Assembly: GCA_006538405.1 (NCBI GenBank)
Contig: BJKQ01000006.1
Span: 2,255,001 to 2,319,000, forward strand
DNA: 64,000 nucleotides
Origin: Hansfordia pulvinata
Taxonomy: Eukaryota > Ascomycota > Sordariomycetes > Xylariales
Reading direction: 5' to 3'
How positions within the stretch are numbered: the first letter of the stretch is position 1; each line of letters begins with the position of its first letter. The notes beneath the pieces were generated by a model. That model was not told the origin of the DNA. It searched no databases and saw only the letters and a program-made list of their open reading frames with translations. Of the stretch, positions 48,063 through 58,054 are shown piece after piece. Made by a program: the position numbers and the translations under genes.

Positions 48063-49703
48063 TCACCAAGCCGTGCGTCTGATGAGGTCCTGGTCCAGGA
48101 CGGCGTTGGTGGCGCACCTCTCAAAGGCGCGCCTAGCCGCGTCCAGGGCCGCGGTGGCCTTTTTCACCTCCTCTTCCTCCTCCTCCTCTTCTTGCTGCTT
48201 CTGCTTCTGCTTCTCCTCGGTGTCCGCGCAGCACCCACTCATCATCGTCGTCCGACCTCTCCTCCTCCTCCTCCTCTCTTTGAACGCCGACGACAAGACG
48301 GCCGCTCGGAGCTCCACCTCGGCGGCGGCGGCGGCCATGCGGCGGCCACCGGCGGCGGCTTCGCCCCTGAGCCGGCAGTCGCGGCACTCGAGGGCGACGC
48401 AGCCGCCCTCGGGCAGGGTGCGGGGCACGCGGCCGGCCAGCAGGTCCGGGGCGGTCAGGGGCCGGGGGCGGACGGGGTGGCCGCAGCCGCGGTGGAGCAT
48501 GGCGCGGCGGCAGAAGGGGCATCTGGGGGGTTGGTGGTCTGAAGAGTCAGAGTCAGAGGAGAGGGAGAGGGAGAGGGACTGGCGCAGGCAGGGGAGGCAG
48601 GCTACGTGGCCGCAGGGCAGGATTGCTGGGGTGGTCGACGACGACGATGATGATGACGGCGAGGAGGTGGAGGAAGGGGAAGAAGGGGTGATGGTCAGGG
48701 GCTCGGGGCTCAGGCAGATCTGGCACCGCAGCGAGGCGCACTCGCCTAGGAGGAAGGAGGTTCGCGGGTGTGGGACGTAGCATGACGAGGAGGAGGGTTC
48801 TTCGTCCGAGGGAGGGCAAGAATCGGTGTTCGAGTCCGAGTCGTAAGGGGTGGTGGTGGAGGAAGAGGAGGAGGGTAGGGGCGCTCTGCTGGCTCTGTGA
48901 CTGCGGTGGGGCCGGCGCTTCGCGAACGCCTCGAACAGGAACGACGTCGAGGAGGAGATGCCCTCGTTATCGTCGTCGTCGTCGCCGCCGCCGTCTCCCC
49001 CGCCCGCATTGCTGGCGCCGGCGGCGGCGCCCGGCGGAGAGCGCGGGGGGCACGGGGTCGTCGTCGCGCTGTGCGTCGGGCTCCCGCGGGTCCGGGTCCC
49101 GTTCGACGACGGCGGGAGGTGGGAGCCCTCGCGAGCGGAGGCGTAGACGGGACTGCCCGCAGACGACGACGGCGACGGCGAGGAGGAGGTGTACGAGGCC
49201 TGCCGCCGCTGCTCCTGGCTGGCGCGCAGGTTGCGGGCGGCGCTGGCGGTCCGGGTCGCCGCGCCCCGGGCCCGGTACCCGTCGATGTCGGAGGCCAGCG
49301 TCGTCGTGTCCCCGGCGGCCCGCTGCTGCTGCTGCTGCTGCTGCCGCCTTCCTCCTCCTCCTCCCCCTCCTCCTCCGGACCCGGGCGTCGACGGGCCCGC
49401 TGCTGCTGCTGCTGCTGCTGCTCCGCCGGCGTCCCGCGAGGCGAACTCGACGCTAGGCTGGGACCGCGGCGACCGGGCGCGCGGGGGGCGGCTCGAGAGG
49501 AGCACCGGGCCGGCGGCCGGGGCGGCAGACGACTCGCCTTCACTGCCGCTGCCGCTGCCGCTGCTGCCGCTGCTGCCGCTGCTGCCGCTGCTGCTGCTTC
49601 CGTAACGGCGGAGCGGCCCGACTCTCTCCTGGCTGGTCATGGTTTTCAGGGGTATCTTCCCGACGATGGCGCCGCTGTTGCTCGTGACGACCTTGGTTGG
49701 CAT
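48063..49703 (-). CDS. C3HC4 RING-finger protein (probable E3 ubiquitin ligase)
   Basis: Single exon, 546 aa, with start MPTKVVTSNSGAIVGKIPLK. Residues 35-310 are almost entirely low complexity (Ser, Ala, Gly, Gln and Asp tracts). The RING lies at about 327-398: C327, C330, C364, H366, C369, C372, C395, C398, i.e. CQIC, then PCGHVACLPC, then CPFC. The loop between the first and second pairs is enlarged by a Ser/Thr tract. A second Cys/His group follows (C407, H409, C435, C440, C443: CGH, then CVALECRDC), which may bind another zinc. The C-terminus is a Lys/Glu-rich coiled-coil-like helix. The single long frame through such biased sequence, with intact zinc ligands, supports it as real. Substrates are unknown. 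Confidence 0.78.
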   Translation of the reverse strand: MPTKVVTSNSGAIVGKIPLKTMTSQERVGPLRRYGSSSSGSSGSSGSSGSGSGSEGESSAAPAAGPVLLSSRPPRARSPRSQPSVEFASRDAGGAAAAAAAAGPSTPGSGGGGGGGGGRRQQQQQQQRAAGDTTTLASDIDGYRARGAATRTASAARNLRASQEQRRQASYTSSSPSPSSSAGSPVYASAREGSHLPPSSNGTRTRGSPTHSATTTPCPPRSPPGAAAGASNAGGGDGGGDDDDDNEGISSSTSFLFEAFAKRRPHRSHRASRAPLPSSSSSTTTPYDSDSNTDSCPPSDEEPSSSSCYVPHPRTSFLLGECASLRCQICLSPEPLTITPSSPSSTSSPSSSSSSSTTPAILPCGHVACLPCLRQSLSLSLSSDSDSSDHQPPRCPFCRRAMLHRGCGHPVRPRPLTAPDLLAGRVPRTLPEGGCVALECRDCRLRGEAAAGGRRMAAAAAEVELRAAVLSSAFKERRRRRRGRTTMMSGCCADTEEKQKQKQQEEEEEEEEVKKATAALDAARRAFERCATNAVLDQDLIRRTAW

Positions 49704-51351
49704 AGCGCGCTTGTCCGGCGGTTGGGTACGGGCTGATCGGGGGCCCTGATTTCCCTCTTCGCGCTGTCGTGGTGCTTTTGAGGGGGTGATGCCTTGCGAG
49801 GTAGCCTCTCGCGAGCGTTCTTTCCTTCAGATTTCTTCTCTGGTGATTTTTTGTTTTTCTTTTCTTCGTTTTCTGTGAATCGTGTGAGTGTCTTCGGGTT
49901 GCGCAAGATGACTCTGGAATCCGGGCGTACCCTGATCAAATACTTTGCATGAACGCGCCGAGCCCCGGGTCTGGTCTGCGCCCGTCTTTGTGTCCTGAAC
50001 GGCTCTCTCGCGCGCGCGCGCGCGCGTGTGTGTGTGTGCTCAAAGACTCCCGGCCGGTGGACAACGGCGGGCGACGCCTGAACAAAGACGGCGCGGCTGT
50101 CGTGCTACCGAGCCGCACCGCGTTGTCGGCGGAAAGGGCCCTTTAGGCCCGCTCGCCCATGGAGGCCGAATGCCATTGTGTCCCTTGGTGTTGAGGGAGT
50201 GTCGTGTTGCGAGACGGGAGAAGGGGTGCCTGGGTCGGCCTGAGTCTCGACCGGGGCATTTCGCGCCAGTGAGTTCTATCAACAAAGTCATCCTCCGACG
50301 GCCTTGGTGAAAGAAAGAAAGGGCGTGGTGCCATTGTCCTCGGTGGTTGGCTTGAATGCTGTCATGACTGGGGGACTTGTTTGATGTCCAGGCAAGACGA
50401 AGATGACAGGAAGAATGAAGCCATGATGTCGGTCGATCGATGTCGAGGACAAGACGAAAGAACTCAGGACTCAAAACTCGTGACCTGTCTAGCTAGGTAC
50501 AGGCAGCGCAACCTGCTTACGAGCACCAGAGGTCGACTGAGTCACCTGAGGGAAGAAGCCGCTGTTGGGAGAAAAGCGGGTTCTTGAACAAGGGGTGGGA
50601 ATCTGCCAGACACAGTTCCCACAATGTTGGAAGAGGCAAACATGGGAAAAAGAATGCGTAAAAGAAAAAAAAGAAAAAAAGAGAGAAAAGAAAAAGGAAA
50701 AAAATAAAGAATCAGTTCAGTCATCTGATGCCGCGAGCTTTCGTCTTCCCCCCCGAGTCTCGAGAAGAGGGGAAACATTCACCCGGGGCTGGCTGAAGGG
50801 CGAGGCGGACGAAACCCCTGTCGCCAAGCCACAGCCGTTTGCTCGCCCGAGGGAGGCGTGGCACCACCATCACACCACACCACACCACTCGTACGCACCA
50901 AAAACAGCACACACATACCACACCACACCACGCACGCGCTGGCGCCAGGTCGTGATATGTGAGGTGAGACGATAATGCGTTCCTTTCATCACCCCCCACC
51001 GGCCTACCGACCGCCTCGGATCCGGCGCCCCGGCTGTGGGCCCCGCTACGCTCCGGCGTGGTGCGACTGTCTGCCCGCATGGCACGGCTGCCTGAATAGA
51101 GTCAGTCATCGTCATCGTTCATGTCGGCCGAGGATCTCGTGGGGGTGGGAGGGGAAGCAGCGGCTTTAAATAGGTTCGCGCCCAGACGGCTTGTCGTAGT
51201 TGTTTCTTTCGGGTTGCACAGCACATCCGCCTTCGACACACAAGATCGCCATCGCATACTACCTCACAGCTGGTTTGCATTCAGCCGGGTCCTCCCATCA
51301 GACGACAGGTCAAGTCTCATCTCACCTCACACAGCGCAGCTCTTCGTCACC
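49704..51351. other. Divergent intergenic region
   Basis: This lies between the 5' ends of the RING gene and the small mitochondrial gene. It contains (CG)n/(GT)n at 50012-50038 and an AAAAG-rich purine run at about 50640-50708. CACACCAC repeats occur at 50868-50930. No gene was recognised. Confidence 0.5.
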
Positions 51352-51831
51352 ATGGTCAGACTGCCCAACTCCACCTCCGCTCTCAGGCGGGCCCCCTTCC
51401 ACACCACCGCCGCCGCCGCCGCCGCTCTCCAGTCGGCCGCAGCGCACAGAGCCAAGCCGGCAGCATCAGGGTACGTACGAGTGTCGTCGTTCCGTCCTCG
51501 AATAAGCACACAGAGGCGTCAAACTAACAGATTCGTGTCTCAGTCTTCTGCCCGTCATCTACTCTGTCGGAGCCGGTAAGTCAACACACGCACACACACG
51601 CACTCTCTACCTCACGATTCGTTCGACTGACGTACACCAAAAAACAAAACAGCGGGACTGGTCATCTTCTACGTCAAGACGCAGCTGCACGGCAACCGGG
51701 AGAGCATGGACCGCATCTTCCACCAGAAGGAGGAGGTCTCGGGTGTCGGCCTCGACGAGAAGAACCGCCAGATCAAGGCCGAGGTCGACGCCTCCCAGCG
51801 CGCCAGCCTCTTCAACATCCTGGGCTGGTGA
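51352..51831 (+). CDS. Small mitochondrial membrane protein, unknown function
   Basis: Join(51352..51470, 51544..51575, 51653..51831), 109 aa. Donors are GTACGT and GTAAGT, acceptors CTCAG and AACAG; all joins keep frame. The N-terminus (MVRLPNSTSALRRAPFHTT, then poly-Ala) is rich in Arg, Ser and Ala without acidic residues, typical of a mitochondrial presequence. A single hydrophobic helix (LLPVIYSVGAAGLVIFYVKT) is encoded across the 32-nt middle exon. A hydrophilic tail follows (GNRESMDRIFHQKEEVSGVG) and ends SLFNILGW. The layout suggests an inner-membrane protein with a soluble C-terminal domain. I do not recognise a named family. Confidence 0.75.
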
Positions 51832-52993
51832 GGGAGACGAAGAAGAAAGAAAAAAAAAGAAAAAAGAACAAAAAAAGGAAATCTTTGAGTGTGCGCGTAC
51901 ATGGGGTCTGCTCTTCTTTTGACGGTGTTTCGGAGCAGACGGGCTTCCGGTCTTTGGATTTTACTGAGCTTTGGGGGGGAGCATATCAGGAAGGGAGGTT
52001 TCGTTATAGTCTTGTTGCATAGCTCGGAGGCGTTCACGCATCAGGGCCACAGGAGAGGCATTTCATTTCCCATTTCGACTCCGCGGCACGTCGACAGGAG
52101 GTCATAATATAATACAACAGGAACAATCACACCGGTAGATAACACCTGCGCCAGGCGACATCGCTGTTGTCAGTGAGCATAGAAGCATACCGACCCGCCA
52201 AACGACGACATGATCAACTGGGAAACCCGCGCGTTGGTCTGAACAAGCTAGAGGCAGGGACCGCCGTGGTGATATGAGACCAGGGTCCCTTTCGGAGCCA
52301 CCCCGCGATGCCATCGTCCATCTGATTACGGGGACTCTGGGGACTCTAGTGACTCGTATTCTTTTCTTTTCTTTAATTCAACTTTCTATTCCCTTCCAAC
52401 CCGCCATGGCACAGCATGGATCAGAGTCTCGGCTTGGATCCCCTTGGCCTTCTTCCGCCTGTAACGGTCCCAAGGAGGCGCATTCGCAAGGCGGCGCGCT
52501 AGCTCTATTCTTCACTCTTGTGACTACTGGCCGAATCCCACGAGGCGCCCTGGGCTCTCAGTGGGCGGTCGATCGCGGGCTGGCCTTAGCAGCGATGGCT
52601 CGTGGTACGCGTATTCCTGCTCAGCATAGCCGTCCATGGCTGAGCCGCCCAGAGTCGCCGGCGTTCGCCACGCCAGTGCGCAAGTCAAGCCGCCTGGGTT
52701 ACCCCATGCACAGCCCTACTCGCGTGGCGTGTCGGGCCAAAGAACCTGTATCTCGAAAGGGGCTCTTCTCTTTGCAAAGAGCAGCCCTAACTCTCGTGAG
52801 ATGTCTGCATTTCGAAAAGCTACACAGGCGGCCTTGTTACCTTTTCCAATCGACTCAACGTTGCGATATAGCCTATCCATAGGGTACTCGATCACCACCC
52901 CTAGCCAGTCGAAAATCATCTGCTGGCTAGACACTCACTCGCTCGAATACCTCCCGGCCTCAGCCAGGTTTCCCCCCGAGGGAACGCTTCGCC
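51832..52993. other. Intergenic region, nothing recognised
   Basis: 1.16 kb. A 202-codon plus frame (52274-52882) exists but shows no domain and ordinary non-coding composition. An AAG/AAA-rich stretch follows the upstream gene's stop codon. Confidence 0.5.
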
Positions 52994-53669
52994 ATGCTAC
53001 TGCTTCTGCTGCTGCTGTTCGCTGTGGGGGGAGCCTCGTCCACCCTCCTGCTACCCCGGGACGACAACTCCACCTCGCCCGGCGACATGAGCGGCTCGTG
53101 CTACGTGGGCGGCGTGGCTGCGGACGGGGACAAGAGGACCCTGAACGCGACGTGCGCGGGCTACGACCACTCGAGGATGAGCTTCTACGTGCGGGCGAAC
53201 CTGGTCGACCTCAACGAGCACTTTTCGTGGAACGGGTCCGATCTCAAGGTGGGTGAGGGGAGGGCTTGTCTATCAGTCGATAGACACCTCCTCAGAGACA
53301 GAGAGCCGTGCGAGAGCCAGTCTGCTGACCCTGCCCCCCTCCCTGCCCCGGCTTCCAGTACGGCGGCGGCGGCTTCAGCCAGGCCTGCGGCCAGTGCGAC
53401 GTCCTACCCCAGCAGAGCGATGACCGCGCGGCCCGCCTCGGGTGGACCAACGAGTTCTACCCCGTCGACTCCCAGAGCCAGGACCCCCAAGGGATCACGC
53501 TCATGTGCACGTGCGACGACGGGCGCCGCCACACGCTCGGCCTCGGTAAGTCTGGTCAGCGCCGCGATGGCCGCGGGGGTGGTTACTCCTGAAGACGCGC
53601 TGACCGCCTTGATAACGAGTAGACGCGCTGCCGATTCGCACGGACAACGGCACTTTGGTCTGGGGATGA
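52994..53669 (+). CDS. Secreted cyanovirin-N (CVNH) domain protein
   Basis: Join(52994..53248, 53359..53545, 53623..53669), 162 aa. Introns have GTGGGT and GTAAGT donors and CCAG and GTAG acceptors. Residues 1-17 (poly-Leu then FAVGGASS) form a signal peptide. The mature part shows the CVNH pattern: a first repeat with LNATCAG, NLVDLNEHFSWNGSDLKYGG, then GFSQACGQCDV, and a second with LMCTCDDG, LGLDALPIRTDNGTLVWG. These correspond to the LDLN-x-IxNxxGxL strand motif of CVNH, which binds mannose-type glycans in characterised members. The second repeat is degenerate (LGLDALPIRTDNGTL rather than LDLN...) and has extra loop residues between the repeats. Several N-x-S/T sites are present. The likely role is a secreted or cell-wall lectin; ligand unknown. 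Confidence 0.82.
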
Positions 53670-54425
53670 TCGACCGTGGGCGTATCCGAGATGAAGAAGA
53701 AACGACCACTCGAATGGTAGACTGATTACCTACCTATACCTATGACTTCGATAGTCTACAATGTACCCTGAAGGATACCCATGGAACGCAATCCCATAGG
53801 ACTGGAGAAGCTTGCAGTGAACATGAACTGATGCTCTTGACGAACAATGCTTTGAAATCGTCATGTCATTGAAATATGCGTATAAGAGGTATATGCAGCT
53901 ACAGATACGGACATCTGGGGAAGGCACGACTCGCCCCGCCTCCACTGACGCGCCTGCCATCAGCGCTCTGGTGGCCTGGGTAAGGCGATGCTCCGTCGGC
54001 CGGCGCAGCCAATCAGCAGCGGGTGCCCGCCTGTCACCACTACTCGTGCGAGGTTCACGTAATTTTCCCACTGCCCCCTGCAGACGAGAGAGCTGCGCTT
54101 CAGCCTCGCGAACCGCCACCACCCTTTCATCTCACGCTCTCCCACAGCTCTTCCGCTGCCGCCCGCGACCACCACCGCGCCCCGGCCTCACGCGAGTATT
54201 CCTCTACGGCGAGCAGCACGCCCACTTCCCCCGCCGGACTGAGCCCACCGACTGCCCGCCCCTCCGATTGACTCGTTTGCCCACCCCTCCACCGCTCCCC
54301 CCAGGAAAACGCCGCCACGAGCCGTCGCACCAGCCCCTCGACAAGCCCCCCCTCAGCCTCGCCAGGCTCAGGACCCAGTCCAGCGCTGGAACCCGACCCG
54401 CCGCGAACCCAGCACCACCCACAGG
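53670..54425. promoter_or_regulatory. LEA1 upstream region
   Basis: 756 bp. A CCAAT pentamer (in CAGCCAATCAGC) lies at 54009-54013, about 410 bp before the LEA1 start, a candidate CBF/HAP site. The last 300 bp are C-rich (CCACC/CCCC), as in many fungal 5' leaders. Confidence 0.4.
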
Positions 54426-55505
54426 ATGAGGCTCACCGCCGAACTCCTCCAGAACTCGCCCTCGTGGCTCAACGCTCTCAAGGAGCGCGAGCTCGAGCTC
54501 CGAGGTACGTTTGGAAAGAGCAGATACTACGCTTAAATCCTTGGTCTACAGTTTCAAAGAGCAGAGTTGATAGCAATGCCCTCCCCGCCGGGCCTCATGT
54601 GAACAGGACACCGCATCCCCGCCCTCGAGAACTTGGGTGTCGCCGGCGTAAGTTGTCAGCCCCCGCCCCAGCTCCAGCTTCTACCAACGGCAGGCCTCTC
54701 GCGACCCGACTAACCCCTCCCCTCTCCGCGCCCATGCAGCCCCAAGATGCTATAGACCTGGTCGACAACGACATCCAGGTCCTGGGGAACTTCCCTCTCT
54801 CGCCCCGCATACAGACCCTGCTGCTCCAGCGCAACCGCGTTTCCTCGATACAGCCGACCCTTGCCAACTCGATCCCCCGCCTGACGAACCTCCAGCTCGA
54901 GTCCAACAACCTGACCGAGCTGGCCGACCTCGACCCCCTCGGATCTTTCGCGGGCCTCACACACCTGGTACTAAGGGATAACCCCGTCACCAAGAAGGAG
55001 GTGAGCTTCTCCCCATATCCCGGCCCCCCTCCCCGACAGCGCGCACGAGACCCCCGAATCACGCTTCTTTCTAGCGCGCGCCGATCGACCGCTGACACGC
55101 CGGGCCCCCCCGCAGCATTACCGATACTGGGTCCTCTGGCGGTGCCGCGCCGTCAGGTTCCTCGACTACGCCAAGGTCAAGGACGCGGAGCGGAAGCAGG
55201 CGGCGGAGCTGTTCGGCACGCCCGAGGAGCCCACCGAGCTCGCCACGCAGGTCATGGGCGTCAAGTCCAGGACGTACGACGGCTCCTCCGGCGCCGGCGG
55301 CCTGGGGGGAGGCGGCGTCGGGCCATCGGGCGGCGGCCTCGCGTCGCGCATGTCGCGCATCAAGCTCACCGAGCAGGAGAAGAGGCGCCTGCAGGACATG
55401 ATCAAGAGGGCGACCAGCCTCGACGAGATCACGCGGCTCGAGACCATGCTGCGCGAGGGTAGGATGCCCGCCGGCGTGCACACTGGCGACGAGATGGAGG
55501 AGTAG
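54426..55505 (+). CDS. LEA1: U2 small nuclear ribonucleoprotein A' (leucine-rich repeat)
   Basis: Join(54426..54504, 54607..54647, 54740..55000, 55116..55505), 256 aa, matching the family. It begins MRLTAELLQNSPSWLNALKE, continues RELELRGHRIPALENLGVA and then DAIDLVDNDIQVLGNFP, the characteristic start of U2A'. Five leucine-rich repeats follow (for example RIQTLLLQRNRVSSI, LTNLQLESNNLTELADL, LTHLVLRDNPVT) and the LRR cap HYRYWVLWRCRAVRFLDYAK. The protein forms a heterodimer with U2B'' on U2 snRNA stem-loop IV in the nuclear spliceosome. After residue 170 a Gly-rich linker leads to a helical tail (LTEQEKRRLQDMIKRATS). All introns have canonical GT-AG ends. Confidence 0.95.
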
Positions 55506-56062
55506 TGGTTGAGCGGGTTTTTTCTTTTTAAAGACAGGGCAGTGGTTTCGGGGAAGCAGGCAGCCGTCCCGGTTGGGGGCGGGCTGCAATCCGCAGACGA
55601 GCTGCTGTCCGCAGATGGGTTGCCGGTGCCGACCCGACGCCTACCGCTGAAGGAAGGATAGGCTGCCTGTACGGACGGGCATCTATCGCATTACACGGTT
55701 GAGACCCTAGCCCACCATATACCCTGATGGAATTTTAGATTGAGATGGGCGAGCCACTCTGGGCTTGCGGCATGGAATCGCAACTTCCGCCCCAAACATG
55801 AAAGACAAAAATCACACCAGCTGAACAAGACGTACCTTCCAATAACATGGACGCATCATGTGGTATTTCTTCGTTGCCCGGTATCAAAAGTAATATCAAA
55901 ACTCGCGCCTGTGAGAATTACACCATGACGCAAAATCCCTTTGAGCCTTGAACCGCACAGTACGACTCCTCTGACCGCCGCAAATTCTGTCCTCCCTCTG
56001 AACACAGCCGAAGGTGTAGAACGACGAGAGGGGGGGGATGGGACGGAGGTTAGGTCATTTCT
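55506..56062. other. Tail-to-tail intergenic region (LEA1 / DPB3)
   Basis: 557 bp between two stop codons, so it holds both 3' ends. I saw no further gene and no obvious repeat except a G8 run near 56030. Confidence 0.5.
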
Positions 56063-56831
56063 CTAGCCCGTCATCTCGACGTCGCCCCCGTCATGGGCCT
56101 GCCGCATCTCGAGCTGCAGCTGGTCGTTGGGGTCGGCCGCCTGCCCTTCCTCCTCGCCGCCTCCGGCTCCGCTGCCGCCGTCCGCCCCCGCCGTCGACTG
56201 GCGCTTCTTCTGCTTCTGGCTGCTCTGCTGCTTCGTCGTCGTCGTCGTCTTCTTCTTGTCGGAGGACGGCGGCGCCGGCGCCGGCGGAGCAGCAGCAGCG
56301 GTGGCGGCATGGCTGGCCTTGTGCTTCTTGCCGTTGGGCTTCTTGCCCTCCCCATCCCCATCCCGGTCCTCCTCCTCAACATCCCCCGTGGCCTTCGTGG
56401 CGGCGGCCACGGCGGCGGCGGCGGCGGCCGGGTTCTCGCCGGCGCCGTCGAGGGCGGAGCGGGTCGCGGTGGCCTGGGCGCGGACCTTCTTGAAGGGGAC
56501 CGTCTTGGGGACCATGTCGGAGAGGAACTCCAGGTTGTCCTGGTGGGAGACGGCGTTTGCTGGGCGGGCCGAGGGGGGGTAGATGTGAGCACGAGCTGGA
56601 AGGGATGGGGGGTTCGATGGTGTCAGAAAAGGGGGGAGAGGATGAGAGTCACAAAACGTACCAATGTCCTTGTACTGGATGTTGCGGCGAGGCTTGCGCT
56701 CCAGCTTGGCGCAGTTGAGGCCCTCGGTCGCCAGGTGCTGGATGAACATCTCCTGCGAGACAGTTCCCAAGGGGGTTCGAGGTCAGCGCGGGTGATGGGA
56801 GAGGCGAGAGCATGGGGCGGACGGGACCAGC

Positions 56832-56862
<31 letters not shown>

Positions 56863-57107
56863 ACGTACCGTGGCAAGCGTGATGACAAAGGCAGCATTGT
56901 TGGAGCACATGGTAATGTCCTGGTCCTGCCCGACAATCTTCTTGACGCGCGACACTGGAGTTGGCGACGTGGGTTAGAATACGGTTTCCCCCGGAGACGA
57001 CACGAGGAGGCGCGGCTGGCGGGGGAGGGGAGGGGGGACTCACGCGGTAGCTGGGTCTGCCCCGTGGCCTCCTTCCGGGGCGGTATGGCGTTTGTGTTGT
57101 ACGGCAT
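56063..57107 (-). CDS. DPB3: Histone-fold protein, DNA polymerase epsilon subunit Dpb3-like
   Basis: Join complement(56063..56559, 56662..56752, 56869..56954, 57044..57107), 245 aa. The start ATG gives MPYNTNAIPPRKEATGQTQL followed by PLSRVKKIVG. The H2A/NF-YC-type histone fold continues QDITMCSNNAAFVITLATEM, FIQHLATEGLNCAKLERKPR, RNIQYKDIANAVSHQDNLEF and LSDMVPKTVPFKKV. This is the layout of fungal Dpb3 / CHRAC subunits, which pair with Dpb4 in DNA polymerase epsilon and in ISW2/CHRAC chromatin remodelling. The C-terminal half is a low-complexity Ala/Lys/Asp/Glu tail. All joins keep frame, and the third join splits Ala of DIANAV. Intron 2 carries an A27 run a few bases from its donor. NF-YC-like proteins are the main alternative, but the tail and fold start fit Dpb3 better. 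Confidence 0.85.
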
Positions 57108-58054
57108 GGTCGTGCTCTGGGGGCTTGTTTCTATGGGCTCTGATCCACGTTGGCCTCGTTGGGGAGGGGTCCGGGTCAATATTTGTGACAGGCAGTGAGG
57201 CTTGGTCGGGGCTCTGCGGAAGGTCAGCAAGTGCTTTTTTGCTGAAAAATCGGGCTGGCTGTGAGATGACAAGAGCTATGGCTTGCAGGAAAGAGCCTTC
57301 GGAGCATGGGGAGGGATTCCTCCTTTGACCTTGAAGCTGGCCGATTGCCATCTGACGGACGAAACTTGCGTCATCTCGGAGGTGACGAGGAAGCCGACGC
57401 GGAATGCAGGCGACTTACGGTCTTGCAATTCGATCAAGCTCGAGAAATAGCTGCTTCTTGCTTCAGCTAGGGTCGGTACAAGCTTAAAAGTTGCCGGTGA
57501 GTGTGTCGATGCTTCTCAACTCGACTATGCGTACATGTAATGCGGGAGGTGGTCGTCGGCGCGTTGCGGACGCTCACGTCGCGTGTCAATCCATCAAACC
57601 GGCAGCGGGGCGGACCGTTATGTTCAACAGGGTGACAACCGTCCGGGTCCCGATAGGGTAGACGTGGGGGGAGGTAGCGCATGCTGCAGCCACGGCGTCA
57701 CTTGGCACGAAAGACAAGCTACAGGTACATGCATGGATAGCTGGGCGCCATTCCAAACAGCCCTGGTCCCCAGTTACGATAGGAGAATGGGCGTGAACGG
57801 ATGCCTACCTACACTCAGATCAAACCGTTCCCAGCTCTGCGGCGCGCGGTCCGGTACTCCGTTCAACACCGGCAACTCTGCACCCACGACCTCACAAGCA
57901 CCCTGCCAAGCTACTTCCGGCAGCGCACCGTAATAGACGTGAACGCTCCAACTGAGCCTACTCGTTCCGCTCAACACCGCCGAATCTCAAACATCGTCAT
58001 CAGCACCCCATATTCCCGGCTTCACCGAACAATGGCCGCCGCGCCGCAGCCCTG
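57108..58054. promoter_or_regulatory. Bidirectional promoter region (DPB3 / ClC)
   Basis: 947 bp between divergent start codons. No gene-like frame and no conspicuous repeat were found. Nothing specific could be identified by eye. Confidence 0.4.
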
